NCBI GenBank assembly: GCA_038049695.1
Contig: CP142459.1
Span: forward strand, 69,432,001-69,496,000
Direction: 5' to 3'
Length of the DNA stretch: 64,000 nucleotides
Origin: Cinnamomum chago
Taxonomy: Eukaryota > Streptophyta > Magnoliopsida > Laurales > Lauraceae
The translations under genes were made by a program, and so were the position numbers. Under the pieces are notes generated by a model. It did not search any database and was not told the DNA's origin. It saw only the letters and a program-made list of their open reading frames with translations. This document shows, piece after piece, positions 47,721-60,211 of the stretch. Position 1 is the first letter of the stretch. The number at the start of each line of letters is the position of its first letter.

Positions 47721-48099
47721 TTTTGGGCTTTGAAACCAGGTCAAACTTGACCCGACCTCACCCGGACTGAAACCGACCCTCTGGGTCATCTTCTTCCTCC
47801 TCTGCAAGATCCAGACTCTACGAGATCTGCAAGCTCCGGACTCTGTGAGATCTGGACTCTGAGAGATCCCGATTTAATCTCTGCGATCGGCAAAAACAAA
47901 AGAAGAAATTGGGAGTGCTTTGATCTGCTACAACTGGGAACATGATGTGTGCACCACCAGGAAATCAACAACTGATCTCCCTATTCTCGTTCTGGTTCTG
48001 AGAACCCAGAACCTAGGCGGTCTTCTTCCTTACTTTGACATACAAGCATCGCGTTTTTTCTTACATGTCCGTCCATCTTCTCCGTCGCTGAGGGGAAAG

Positions 48100-48543
48100 A
48101 TGTCTTACGAGGCTGTTCTTTCCTCTTTTGCAGAAAGGCTGGGAGATCTTCTCACTGAAGAAGCACCGCTCCTCTATGGAGTCCATGACTCTCTCGAATG
48201 GATTCGGAAAGAATTGAAATCGATGCAATCCTTTCTGAAAGACGCCGAATCCAAACAGAAGGAAGATGCGTGAGTGCAAAGCAGGGCCCATTGTTTTAGT
48301 TGGCCTGTCATCCTGTGATTATATGAGTACAACTGTACACTATACATTTGGGTGACAAATATCAGAGAGGTTTGTTCTGATGCCGAATATGTTATTGACC
48401 CCTTCATCGTCAGTCAAAGGGAAAAAAAGAGGGATGGATTTGCAGGCCGTGCCTTCGATTGCTGCAACAACCGAAACTCAACAAAGCCCCAATACTCGGA
48501 TCAGTTGAAGAAGAAGAGGGATAATACAAAATTTGAAAATTGA
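48100..48543 (+). pseudogene. NLR coiled-coil (Rx N-terminal) relic
   Basis: 48100-48271 encodes MSYEAVLSSFAERLGDLLTE ... SLEWIRKELKSMQSFLKDAE. This is the Rx_N coiled coil of CNL-type plant immune receptors. The homologous reading resumes at about 48346 with TNIREVCSDAEYVIDPFIVS, the usual next helix (REVAYDAEDVID in the family). Between them about 75 bp, starting GTGAGT, is either an intron or an insertion. Nothing of the NB-ARC or LRR domains follows. A truncated relic is most likely. The start codon and first 57 residues are clean. Confidence 0.82.
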
Positions 48544-50035
48544 AATTTCAAAATTTTATGCCTAAAACAGATGAAAGGGTAAATTAGTCATGAGAATTAT
48601 ATTCAGGGACTTCTCGCCAAAATATGTCTAGTTGCATGGACTACATGCCTTAAAAGAAAAGTTGGTGGACTGGAGGCCTTACAAGTCCTATATGAGGGAC
48701 CTTTCGCTAATTATCCCTTAATTTTTCAGTGAATTAATTCAACCCTTCACATAGCCAAAAACTCTTGATAACTTTATTTTTTTTCTGATTCTAATTTGCT
48801 GCTTGTAGTAGCTAAAAAAAGGTGATTTGCCTGAGACTGTTGTGCCAATTGGAAACGACATGCCTAGTATTCAGCTGTAGGTGCCTCCTCAATACATCTC
48901 CATGCAGCTACTGAAGTCTTCAAATATTCCACTACGAGTATGACTTCTTTAAATAAACAATTAGTGATCCATGCTTTAATTTTCTGCTCTGACTTTCTCC
49001 ATGTGAGACGTACGTACCCTTCTTTTCATTTTTACGAGCCCGTGTGGCCAGACATATGATATTGGGGGTTTTGACATATTAGTCCTCCTTAAATTTAGTT
49101 TTTTTTATTTCATTACTGAAATTCAAATAATGTCACCAAAGTCGCTTGGTTTTGGTTAAATTTTCTTTTTAACTATTTTGCCCTAAATCCCATGATATTA
49201 TAGGAACGGTGTATATTATAGAAACTGATAAGTCCAATGATGTCATGGTTTTTAGCATCTTAGGAAATATATTTTCCGAATGATAAAACCTGAGAAATGG
49301 TGGTAAGATGTGTATTTAATTTTCAGAAAATTTCATTCTTTGTATTATGTTAAAAACAAATTCGCTTGCTAGTTCCAATAAGTATATGATACATATATAA
49401 TGAGATTATCCCATAATATCATGGGATATGATATAAAAAACTTAAAAAAAATGTCGATAAGAGTCAAACAACTTAGGTGACATTATCTAGACCTTTTCTA
49501 TCAATAACGAAGATATCAACCAACCGACCGCTTGAAGGAAGGATTGCTTGCCTGTCTTTGCTTTAGTCAAACCTATTCTTGTTCCTGTCTGTAGCTAAAG
49601 TTCCATTATACCATAGCCGTTGCGAGCTAAGGGATCTAGGCCACTTTCAAGCAACTTGATAAGCTCTACTTGACTTTATATCTAAGTATAAGCTACTTAG
49701 CCACTGGCAAAGCTATTTGATAAGCTTCCTTAGCCACTTGACTTGATAAGCTCCTTCTCCTTAGCTACTTGCTTGATAAGCCATTTGCCTAAGTCACTTT
49801 ATAAGCGACTTTTCCTTTTCCACTTGATAAGCTCTTTAGCCACTGGATAAGCTACTTGAAAAAGGAGCTTCCCGATTTCGGTTATGAAATTTGAAAAGTG
49901 GGATTTAAGGAGGACAAATTTGTCAAAACTCTTGTGATATTTACTAATCCACCATAGTAAAGACTATCATCATATCTTCACTTTTTACTTCATGTTCCTT
50001 AAAAAATTATATAAAAATGAGAGATAACAGTTTAA
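48544..50035. other. intergenic after the NLR relic
   Basis: No NB-ARC or other domain is found on either strand. A degenerate minisatellite lies at 49650-49870. Confidence 0.4.
49650..49870. repeat. degenerate minisatellite
   Basis: Repeated CTTGATAAGCT(ACTT/CCTT)AGCCACT-like strings of about 20-30 bp, roughly eight copies. Confidence 0.65.
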
Positions 50036-50040
50036 GATAC

Positions 50041-52552
50041 TGACACGACCCGAGCCCGAGATTAGAACTAATCCGAGTTAATCCTGAATCGCATCGCATA
50101 CTTACTCCTGTGAATCTCAACACATTAAAATTCACAAGGGATAACAATATACATTATGCGGAATTATTCACAAATATACATTGCTGGTATCCAACCAAAA
50201 GTTCTTTACACTATATACAAACTCCATCACTTGCATATTTAAATACAATGCAAGGATCCAAAATTGTGAAACGTTTTCAACACATCACAACTCAAAGTTC
50301 ATTTCCATATCCTCAACTAATCTTGCTTTATTTCCATTCTACTAGTCCTCCTGGAGGAACCGTGCCGGACGTTTCCGGTGGCGCTGTGGTCTCAGAAGGA
50401 CCGGCAAGGGCAGCTGTGCCTGTAATGCCATCAATAACACTATGAATTTCACAATTCAGCAATGTATAAACAATTACATGATTCACATGCTAATGATACA
50501 TTTAATTCATTTCATTTCGGGTTCGATTGGTTCAATTCCAATTCCAACTCATAATCAATAAGAGTCTTTTTATTTAGCAAACTATAATAGCATTTCAATT
50601 TTTATTCAAATTCCATTTCCCTCAAAGGAAAGGAATCTCTCTCCCTCAAAGGAAAGAATTCTCTCTTCCATACGGAAGGTTTCATTTATTGTGGGACTTA
50701 TCAGAGTCCGGGCCAGGGACAACTGATATCACCACGGAGCTCCGGAATACTCCCAAATAATCTGCTGCAGCAGAATCAGATCACTGAGCTTATAGAAATC
50801 ACTATGTAGTGCCAGACTCACTAATCAATTCAATTAGCATTTCATTTTCATTCAATATCATTATCCTCTTTGGTATAGGGCGGAAGGACGCACTATTCAT
50901 GACCCAAGCCTAAAGAAAGAGTCATTTCAGTTCATGTAATGGAGATAAGTCCATAAACAATTAAATAAACGACTATTCCCATCCATTCAAGTGTAATCCC
51001 AGTTGGTCAAGGTACATGTTATTCTCGATGAACATTACAGATAGATGGATATTGTACCTTGAAAGTCCCTGAATCCACACTCATGGAGGTATACAGGACA
51101 TATCAGCCTTGAGATATTCAATAGGCTTTATCTGTTTCAAATACAAACTTAATTGCTGAACTCCTATTAAGTTCGTACACTCTTAATGCATTATGAATTA
51201 GTGTTGGAAGTTAACAATGACGGACGATTAACGTTCGTTAACCTTTGATTCACATATAGCTCACTTTGGATTCATATCCAAAGGTAACATTTTATGGAAA
51301 TAAGAACACCATGATCCAGTGATTGTAGTAAACATTAGTCTGCGAACGATATTCGATAAAACTATTCAGAAGATTTAAAACTTCAGGAAAATTTTAGAAG
51401 GCTCGGTCGATCGAGACTAGGGTCGGTCGACCCCTTGAACTAGGATCTAGGTCGACCTGCGAAGGCCCGGTCGACCTTCTCCATGTGTGCCCAGTCGACC
51501 GAGACATCAGTCGATCGACCGGTAGTTGTAAGTAAAATGCAGGAACAATGTTTTTATCAGGTTTCCAGAGAGTAAATATCCTGTTTGACCGGTCGACCGA
51601 GCTGCTAGCCGTTCGACCGAGCTACACTCTGCAGATTTCAGAATTCTGATCCAGAATTCTGTTTTCAAGTCTATGACCTGCAATACCTACTTGGAACCTC
51701 CTGTTCCCTTCTTCAACACTATATAACATCAAATAGCACTTCTATTACCACATGCAACCATTAGAACATCATTCAACTAAGTCCATTAATGATTCCATCT
51801 ACACAACTCAACCAACATCTCTTCTTATAATCCATCAAATTGATATGAACTCTCAAATAACTAACATATAATCATAAACACGAGTTTATACTTGCCTTAT
51901 TTGCTGTGATTCAACACAAAAATCACTTGTTCAAACACACCAACTTCTAAGAACAACCCACTTGAAGAATGATGAAGAAGATGATGAAAACTCTTGAAAA
52001 CCACTTGAAACCCTCAAAGTTAATCACACAAGAAGAAGAAGGAAGAAGAGCAGCTCTCCATCTCTCTCTTTCTCTCTTGCTGTAAGTGTTGGAATGAGTC
52101 ACCATTGAGGTGAATCACCTACTAACATGCAACTTGGGTTCTTGACACATAACCCATGTAATTTGCATATGAACCCTAAGTCTTATGCATATTTCCAAGT
52201 TGAGTCAATTCATGATTCAGTTGACCCATATTAAGGCAAATGAAAATGTGTGTACTATGAAAGTTGTTGTACTAATCGAGATACACACGATAGTATCAAA
52301 TTTCACCTCATTTGACGAAATACGTACAAATTCCTATTTACGAAAAACTCCTTCCTATCCTCACTTTGAGTGTAATTTTAACTCAATTAAACCAATCTTC
52401 TAATTTCATTCATTATGCTTAATTCCTTTAGTCAAGACTAATTTGACCCATTTTACTCCTTAATCACTCTTAACGTGATTAATTACATTTAAACCATGTT
52501 AAATCTCGATTAATTAAAGTTAATCTTGATTAGCTCGGGATGTAAGGTAACA
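50041..52552 (-). mobile_element. solo LTR (2512 bp)
   Basis: Begins TGACACGACCCGAGCC and ends GGATGTAAGGTAACA. It is flanked by GATAC on both sides (50036-50040 and 52553-52557), a perfect 5-bp duplication. There is no gag-pol. Orientation is probably minus, because the minus strand carries leader-like sequence (pyrimidine-rich tracts and GTGGTTTTCAAGAG) at about 51900-52100. A cluster of GGTCGACC/TCGGTCGA motifs lies at 51400-51620. Family not assigned; length suggests Ty3-type. Confidence 0.85.
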
Positions 52553-52557
52553 GATAC

Positions 52558-52789
52558 GTTGACGGAGATAAAGGGTATGAATAATACTTGTCATCAGCCA
52601 TTGAAAAAGGTGGTGGACGGAAGGGAAAAGGAAGGGCATGGATACTTTGCTTGGGCCATTGAAAAAGGAGCGAGTGGGTGTTACTGATCTGATCTCTTTT
52701 TATATATTATTCTTTGGTAAAGAGGCGAGAGATAGAACAACAAACACTCACCATCTTTTGGGCATGCAGGATTGTACACATAAACCAAA
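52558..52789 (+). other. upstream sequence specific to DUF247 copy B
   Basis: Lies between the solo LTR and the left border of the duplication. It has no match upstream of copy A and contains the putative TATA box of the intact gene. Confidence 0.5.
52701..52709 (+). promoter_or_regulatory. possible TATA box of the intact DUF247 gene
   Basis: TATATATTA, about 310 bp upstream of the start codon, in sequence unique to copy B. Position is plausible only with a long leader. Not otherwise supported. Confidence 0.3.
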
Positions 52790-53014
52790 CAATTATGAAG
52801 CGTCCTTCTCTCAATGTGACAAAAGACGACTCCTAAGGTATTTCAAATTTAACTTTATATATTTTGCAGCTGCACCCACTATACACAATTTTGACTTCGA
52901 AAAAATTCCTTTCCTTTCGAACTTTTTTTTTTTTCAATCAGATGTCACAGAAAAACTAACAAACACTCATCCCAACTCAAGGAATGAATTAGAAGGGAGA
53001 AAAGAAGAAGAAGA

Positions 53015-54418
53015 ATGGCAGCAGAGGTACTCACTAGTGTAGAAGACACCGTAGCAGTGGACATGGAAGCTGACAGTGTGAGTAGCAGCTCTTCCGCCAT
53101 TTCTGATGATGATGGAGAGAAAGCCCATAACTCTTTCAAGAGGAAGGATCTGAATCCAAACTGGGTATCTTCAATCAAAGGAAGGAGTCTTGTTGAGCCA
53201 AGAAGATTAAAGGCATCATCTGCTAGCAAATCATGCTCAATCCACCGAGTCCCTTCCTGGCTTAGTAAACAGAACAGGCATGCATATGATCCTCAATTAA
53301 TCTCTATCGGCCCATTTCACTACAAAAAGAGAAAACGCCAGCTACGAACAATGGAAGAGCACAAATGGAGATTTCTGCGTGACATCATCTCTCGGAAGCC
53401 GGAAGGTTGGTTGGAGGATTGTTTGGCCACTGTTAAAGGGTTGGAGGAAAGAGCCCGGAATTACTACTCAGAGGTAATAACACTCGACAGCGATTCTTTT
53501 GCAGAAATGATGGTACTGGATGGTTGCTTTATGATTGAACTGTTTCGCAAGTTCTGGTTGGATGATGACGATGTCATCATTCGATTGGAATGGCCAAGAA
53601 AAGCAATGTTTTTTGACTTGCTCTTGATGGAAAATCAGATACCATTTTTCATTCTCCAACATTTATCCGGTCTGATAGATGCTTCCAGCCCATCTCCTAC
53701 TTTGGTAGAGAGTGCTGTATATTTCCTCTTTCAAGATCCTTCGACTGTAATAGATAGAATCAATGATTCCAATATCCGCATCCGCCATCTACTTCATTTA
53801 CTACATTCAGGTTATGTTCTCTTCCCCAATGATGAGTTTACAAAGCCAAGTGATATCCCAAGGATACCTGCTGCAACCAGACTTGAAGAGGTAGGAATTA
53901 GATTTACAAAGAGGGATGTCGGTGTGAACGATTTTTTGGACATAAAGTTTCACAAGGGAGTTATTGAAATACCCAATATAGAGATTTGGGACAAGAAAAA
54001 GATAGAATTTCTTAACCTCATTGCCTTTGAGCAATGTTATCCCCACTGCAAGCGATACATCATCGCATACACCTTTTTCATGGATTGCCTCAACAACACC
54101 GCCAAGGATGTTGAAATTCTGTGTCAGAATGGAATCATCAATAACGATTTAGGCAACAAGAAACTAGTGGCTTCGCTCTTCAACAACATGACAAGAGAGG
54201 TCATCATATATTATCCAGAATTCTATTTGTCTGATGTTTGTGGGAAAATCAATCAATATAGTGAGAGAACTTTGCCCAAGCTGAGAGCGTCCTTGGTGCA
54301 TGATTACTTCAATACTCCGTGGGCAATCGTATCTTTCCTTGCTGCTCTTCTCCTCCTGCTGCTTACTGCGACACAAACCTTCTTCTCCTCCTTTCCCAAG
54401 TTTGCAGATGGACATTAG
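53015..54418 (+). CDS. DUF247 (UPF0481) protein, intact, 467 residues
   Basis: A single-exon gene. The N terminus (MAAEVLTSVEDTVAVDMEAD) is acidic and serine-rich. The DUF247 domain starts near residue 75 (SIHRVPSWL, YDPQLISIGPFHY) with the family blocks MVLDGCFMIELFRKF, MENQIPFFILQHLSGL and LPKLRASLVHDYF. A C-terminal membrane segment (TPWAIVSFLAALLLLLLTAT, about 437-456) precedes FADGH. Length and single exon are typical. DUF247 proteins are mostly uncharacterised membrane-anchored plant proteins; two act as grass self-incompatibility (S locus) factors, but nothing here ties this gene to that. Start chosen by match to copy A and the 23405 remnant. It is the only copy of four that is open. 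Confidence 0.96.
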   Translation: MAAEVLTSVEDTVAVDMEADSVSSSSSAISDDDGEKAHNSFKRKDLNPNWVSSIKGRSLVEPRRLKASSASKSCSIHRVPSWLSKQNRHAYDPQLISIGPFHYKKRKRQLRTMEEHKWRFLRDIISRKPEGWLEDCLATVKGLEERARNYYSEVITLDSDSFAEMMVLDGCFMIELFRKFWLDDDDVIIRLEWPRKAMFFDLLLMENQIPFFILQHLSGLIDASSPSPTLVESAVYFLFQDPSTVIDRINDSNIRIRHLLHLLHSGYVLFPNDEFTKPSDIPRIPAATRLEEVGIRFTKRDVGVNDFLDIKFHKGVIEIPNIEIWDKKKIEFLNLIAFEQCYPHCKRYIIAYTFFMDCLNNTAKDVEILCQNGIINNDLGNKKLVASLFNNMTREVIIYYPEFYLSDVCGKINQYSERTLPKLRASLVHDYFNTPWAIVSFLAALLLLLLTATQTFFSSFPKFADGH

Positions 54419-55769
54419 ATTTCCATACCTTTTATATAGTATTGTATTGTATTGTATTGTTCAACATATGGTTGGTCCTTCTCTAGTTTGGTAATCCAGC
54501 CATGCTTGCATTGAATATGTATGTCTTGTTAGCTTTTGTACAAATAAGGTTCATGGTTTGAGAACCTAAGAATGAAACTTTCTGTGTGTCTATATTAAGT
54601 TTATTGTTAAAAATATAGGTGAATGATTGATTATAAAAGGTTAAGTATTCAAAGAAGCTCAAACCAAATCCTTAGATGCTCTCTGGGAGCCCATGTTTAG
54701 AAAAGTATTCAAAGGGTTCCAAACCTAATTGGGTCTAGCCCGAATTTGGGCCTACTTAGGTAGAACCCAGACATCATTTGGGTCAGACAACCGAACCCAG
54801 ATCCATGTTTAGGGACCAAAACCCTTGATGGACTAGTTCCAAGCATCGGGCTGTAAGTTCAGTGGAGTCTTACTATGCCTGTTTTGTATGTTATGTCTAG
54901 GGATTTGATCAAGTGCAATGAACCAATTGTTGCATGGGTGCAAACGAACCCTATGCCCACCTGGGCCATGACAGTCACTGGGGAGGTGGGGGATGGAAAG
55001 AGCAATATTAAGATTTATCAGTGTGCAAACTATCAAAGCCATTTGATCATCCTAACCCCTCAATTAGTATTTGGAGGTATCACTTTTTTCTTTTTTTATT
55101 TTTCAATCCGATGGTGAATAACAGATAGATGTATGTCAAATATGGATAAGTACTAATTCATTGAAGATGGTGAGGGTGGATCACAAGTGGGTCAGCTCAC
55201 AACTTCATTGCTCCCATCCCACCACACCAGAGCATTTACATATACACAGATATAAATATATATTGTATGGTCTAGTATGTGAGAAAATTTATAGGGCCCC
55301 ACCTCAATGTGTGCCAACCATGAAAGGAATGGGGGCAGGGGCGAAACCATGAATTTTATTTAGGGGGGGCCAAAGAAAAAAAAGACTTTAAAAAAAATAA
55401 CTTTTTTTTTTTTTATCTACATAGAAGAATTTGCTTCAATCAAACTTGTTCTCACATGATTAATCACAAGAAAAATACCTCTTTTATATTTATCCATGGT
55501 AGATAAATTCTGATTCGATTAAAAATTTATGTAATAAGGGAAAAGTTTAAGACATCTCAAAATAGGCCAAATCCTCGAGGATTTTGGCCCACTTTCATAT
55601 TGATCACTTGCAAACAATTGTGAACAATATATCATGACAAATTCGTTTATTTTATTGATCAATTTGATGGTAGGCCATCTTTTATTAGAATGAATTCTTG
55701 CGAGGCTGAAGAGGTGGGCCACTTACTTCAAACATTTTATCTTCATAAATATAACCCGATAAGGAACCT
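54419..55769. other. DUF247 3' flank (copy B)
   Basis: Counterpart of 35961-37309. Contains the likely 3' untranslated region and otherwise no protein motif. Confidence 0.5.
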
Positions 55770-56769
55770 TTTTTTTTTTTTTGCTAAGATGCAAATTGAA
55801 TTATGAAAAGAAGAAGAAGAAACAACAACAGCCAAGAAAGACAGCAGGAGAGAACCAGCAGAAAACCAAAGAAACAGAGCTCTATCTCATAGAAGGATAG
55901 AACTGATTACACAGAGAATCTAAAATGACACTAGAGAAAGGAGAAGACAACTTGCTTAGGGCAATGGATGCATCCTCCAAAAAGAATTTAATAGCTAAGT
56001 CCAAAGAAGGCACCTTATTGTTGAAAATTGATAAGTTTCTAACCTTCCAAATGCTGAAAATGGCTATGATGAAGAGAGCTCCCAGCCCCTTCTTGGTTCT
56101 GCTGCAAGAGTTTAGGGAGAAGGCATTCCACTTAGCTGAGACTGAGCTGTTAGGGGGAGACCTGATGTTCCCATTAACCTCTAACCAAGACCAGAAGGCT
56201 GAAGCAAAAGGGCAGTGGAAGAACAACTGAAATGCAGACTCCTGGTGAGTGCCACATAAACTGCAGGAAGAAGCCAGATGCACACCAATCGTCTGGGCCC
56301 AGGCATTGGTGGGGAGCTTATTATGGAACAATTTCCAAGCAAAACACGCTGTGGAAGGCTTGAGGAGATTGTTCCATGCGAACTTGGACCAAACAGAAGG
56401 AGTGATTCTAGATCGAGTGGATTCCCAGGCTGCTGCAAAGGAGAGGGAGCTGGAATTTGAGCTTGTCGGGTTCTTCAACCAGGGAGAGGGAGGCTAAGAT
56501 GGGAGAGGAGAAAGATATCACCTGCTGGGGGATGGAGATACTAGAGAGCCTCTGATGATTGAGATAGACAGCATTAACAGAATCGGACCAAGGAAAAGAA
56601 ACCTCAGGGAAGATCTGCGCCAAAGATAGAGGACCATGCCATTTGTCATGCCAGAAATCCAATCTTTTCCCATCACCAACGAGCCAATGACTGTTTTGAA
56701 ACAGAAAAGGAGAGATTCTCTTGATAGGCCTCCATATACAAGAACCAGAGGATAGGGAACTAGGATGCC
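55770..56769 (-). mobile_element. 5'-truncated LINE in copy B (1000 bp)
   Basis: On the minus strand the reading GKDWISGMTNGM/FWHDKWHGPLSLAQIFPEVS is followed by a zf-RVT-like domain (VWSKFAWNNLLKPSTACFAW ... SSCSLCGTHQESAFQLFFHC) and the 3' end, terminating in a poly-A tail (poly-T at 55770-55782 on the plus strand). The flanks are AAGGAACCT on both sides (55761-55769 and 56770-56778), where copy A has one. The ORF needs two frames, so it is both truncated and damaged. Confidence 0.94.
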
Positions 56770-56778
56770 AAGGAACCT

Positions 56779-57419
56779 CACAAAGTCTTCCTGAGTCAAC
56801 TTTATAAATTTTTCATACTTATAATTTATATTTAGACAAAACATAATGTAATAAATTAAATAATATCCCTTAGCCTTTTTTTAAAAGACCCCGTTTGCTT
56901 CAAGATAGGATAGCTGAGAAGTGAGACAAAAGTCACTCCCTGTCCATGCAAAATCTCAAAAGTGATATTGGGGTTTTTTTTGGTACAACTAACTTAGTAT
57001 GGTCATCATATATAAATTTGTGATTGAGAACCATATTTGAAATCTAAACCATTCAAAAACACCTTCCCACCAATTTTTATCAATTTAAAAGATTTTCCTC
57101 CATTTGGATTTATTATGAAAAAAAATCATAATAAAATGGGACATGAAACTAATTATTTTTTAATCTGCAGTGTATACAACTACGATTGGATTAGAAATTC
57201 ATTTGATAAAAGAATACAGAGGCCGAGTAATTTTGAGTCGTTTGGGTTTCATGTATGAACATAAGTGAGTGAGATTCACATTAATGATGCATCGTTCTCT
57301 ACTATATGTACCAATTGTAAACTACTAAAGCAAATAAATTCCAGAGACGGGTTCTGTACTTCTCATACATACCTGCAACTTTCAGCAAAACCTCAAAAAT
57401 ATATATATACATATATATA
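56779..57419. other. unassigned sequence (copy B)
   Basis: Counterpart of about 37310-37962. No motif seen. Ends in a (TA)n tract before the foldback element. Confidence 0.4.
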
Positions 57420-58855
57420 GAGGATTTTTCCGAAAAAAATCTCCTTAGACTCATTGAAGATCAAAAGAGGCTTAGAAAGTCTCCATGCACTGCAGTGGTC
57501 CTAAATGCATGATTTGGTTTAGTTTTTTTTCAATTTTTCTGAGAGGGGATATCGTCTCTCATCTTGCCCTTTTACAATCGATCAAAACCCATTTTCCCCA
57601 TTTTTCATCTTCCTCCTTTCCTTCACCTCTTCCATCGATCTCAACCCAACTGGTCTCAGGCGCTCCCGTCAATTGCAATTCTTCCTCTTCAAGCTCTTTT
57701 CACCTTCTAACAAGCACGTGAAGATCCTAGTTGTATTTTTCCTCTTTGTGACCCACAACTTGTTGGATCTCAAGGAGTGTAGAACACGAAACCCTATCAT
57801 ATTCCACTATTGTGAAGTTTAATATGTGAGGTTTGGGTTTGAGATTGAGTTGGAGGAAGGAGGAAGGAGAAGGAAGATGAAAAACGAGCGGACGAGGAAG
57901 GAAGAGGAGGAAAAAGATGAAAAATGAGTGGAGAAGGAAGGAAGATGAGGAGGAAGAAGAAGAAAAATGAGCGGGGACAATTGCAGGTGAGCGGCGATAT
58001 CCCCGCTCATGACAGATTTTTTTTCCCAAGGATGAACACATTTATATGCGAGCTTATAAACCTTTTATGTGAGGGGACATCCCCGCTCAATATATGAAGT
58101 TTATATGTTATAGGCGGCGATATCCTTTCTCATGACAGATTTTCCTAAGGAATGAACTAGGAGTTTAATCTTTTACACGAGGGGATGTCTCCACTCAATA
58201 TATGAAGCTTATATGCGATGAGCGGCAATATCTCCACCCATGACAGAGTTTTTCTAAAGGATGAACACACTCACCTAAGAGTTGCACCTGTCATGAACGG
58301 GGATATCCCCACTCACCCGCAGTTATCCCTACTCTTATTTCTTCTTCTTCCTCCTCCTCTTCCTTCCTCATCCTCTCGTTTTTCATCTTCCTCCTGTTTC
58401 CTTCTTCCTCCAAGTCCAACTCAATCTCAATCCCAAATCCAAACCTCACATATTAAACATCACAATAGTGGAATAGGGTAGCGTTTCGTGTTCTACACTC
58501 CTTGATCTCCGACGATTTGTAGGTCACGAAGAGGAAAAATACAACTAGGATCTCCGCATGCTTGCTAGAAGGTGAAAAGAGGTGGAAGAGGAAGCATTGC
58601 AATCGACGGGGAGCACCTACGACCAATTGGGTTGAGATCGATGGAGGAGGTGAGGGAAAGGAAGAAGATGAAAAATGGGGAAAATGTGTTTTGATCGATT
58701 GTAAAAGGGCAAGATGAGCGGCGATATCCCCTCTCAGGAAAACTGAAAAAACCCTAAACCAAATCAGGCCTGTAGGACCATTGCAGTGCATGGACACTTT
58801 CTAAGTCCCTTTTGATCTTCAATGAGTCTAAGGGGATATTTTCGGTAAAATCCTC
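57420..58855. mobile_element. foldback element, copy B (1436 bp)
   Basis: Same structure and flanks as 37963-39421. It is present in both copies, so it predates the duplication. Small length differences lie in the GA/CT-rich inner arms. Confidence 0.85.
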
Positions 58856-59853
58856 ATACATATATATTATTCGAAGCCAGAGCTAGGTCAATATAATATA
58901 GGTATTTGTTCCAAGCCAATGATTTTAAAACATTTACTTCCCATTGACATCTTCTTGTTTTTTTTTTTCTTTTCCTTTATCACATGGCCTAAATAATCCA
59001 GTAAACCTTTTAATATTTTATTAACAATGGGACAGTGTGGTCTCATATTGATATCATGTGCCCTATTTTAAACTTGGTGTCACAGTAACGTTTTTAAAGC
59101 TCAGCAGCTAATTATGTAGCTACCATTTTTAAGGACTTAAAGAGTCTTGTTTTTAATTTTTCACAATGTCACATTTGCAATAGAATAGTGGAAGACAAAC
59201 AATAAAAAAAGAAGAAAATAGAAAGACCCAGGAAATCTGGATCCATCAATAAATAATGAAAAAAAAAAAAGGCCGAAAGACCCATGCAATCCTAATCCAT
59301 ATGAGAATTACTTGAGGGTAGCCATGTAAGACCATCAGTTGAGCCTACCTTTGAACCCCAAATCACTCAAAATCATATCCCTTTCATGTGTGTCCACCCC
59401 ATAGGAAGTTGGTCCACCATCCCACTTCTAAAACACACATTCTTACTCCCTTTGCAATTTAAATTTTAAGCATATGCATTACACATCACCAATGGAAGAG
59501 GTGCCTTGGATGAGACTATATATCAAATTTGGGGTTAATCCGATGCCCCTAACCCCTTCATCCGTGGCCCACAAATTTAATGTATTTATATTGAAGGAGA
59601 AAACTTGACCCTTGATCCAACGGTCCAATCCATTTAGATAAGTAAAAATTCAAGGGGTCTAGTGTATTGAAGGAGGTTCCATGTGTGTGGATGGTTCGGA
59701 TGTGTTATAAAGTCAACCCTACTATGTTGTCCCTCACCATGTTATGGTGAGGGATGGATGCACATGAATATTTCTATATATATATATATATTTATCTCTC
59801 ATATAAGGTGAGAGATATCTCTCATAGGAGCATCGCCATATATATATATATAT
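58856..59853. other. unassigned AT-rich sequence (copy B)
   Basis: Counterpart of 39422-40404. No gene recognised. Confidence 0.4.
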
Positions 59854-60026
59854 GGGAGGTGCTCCTATGAGAGACACTCTCACCAAGTTGGTGAGAGATG
59901 GGTGGGGGCCCTCATATTTAAGTTGGGGGTCCTTGCATTTAAGTTGGTGAGAGTGGATATGAAAGTGAGGGCCTCCACCCATCTCTCACCAACTTGGTGA
60001 GAGTGTCTCTCACATGAGCACCTCCC
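59854..60026. mobile_element. MITE-like hairpin 1 in (TA)n, copy B
   Basis: Counterpart of 40405-40577, with the same inverted arms, but a much longer (TA)n tract follows. Confidence 0.75.
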
Positions 60027-60058
<32 letters not shown>

Positions 60059-60059
<1 letters not shown>

Positions 60060-60211
60060 GGGAGCTGCTCTTATGAGAGATGCTCTCACCTTACTATGAG
60101 AGATAGGGGTGAGGGCCCTCACATCCATATCCAATGCCATCAACTTAAATGTAAGGGCCCCCACCCCTATCTCTCATAATAAGGTGAGAGATCCTCTCAC
60201 AGGAGCACCTC
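60059..60211. mobile_element. MITE-like hairpin 2 in (TA)n, copy B
   Basis: Counterpart of 40590-40747. The right (TA)n tract is shorter than in copy A. Confidence 0.72.

Noticed and set aside
52638-53042. 134-codon open frame overlapping the start of the intact DUF247 gene
   Set aside because: It is in another frame, includes an intron-like poly-T region and is not conserved in copy A.
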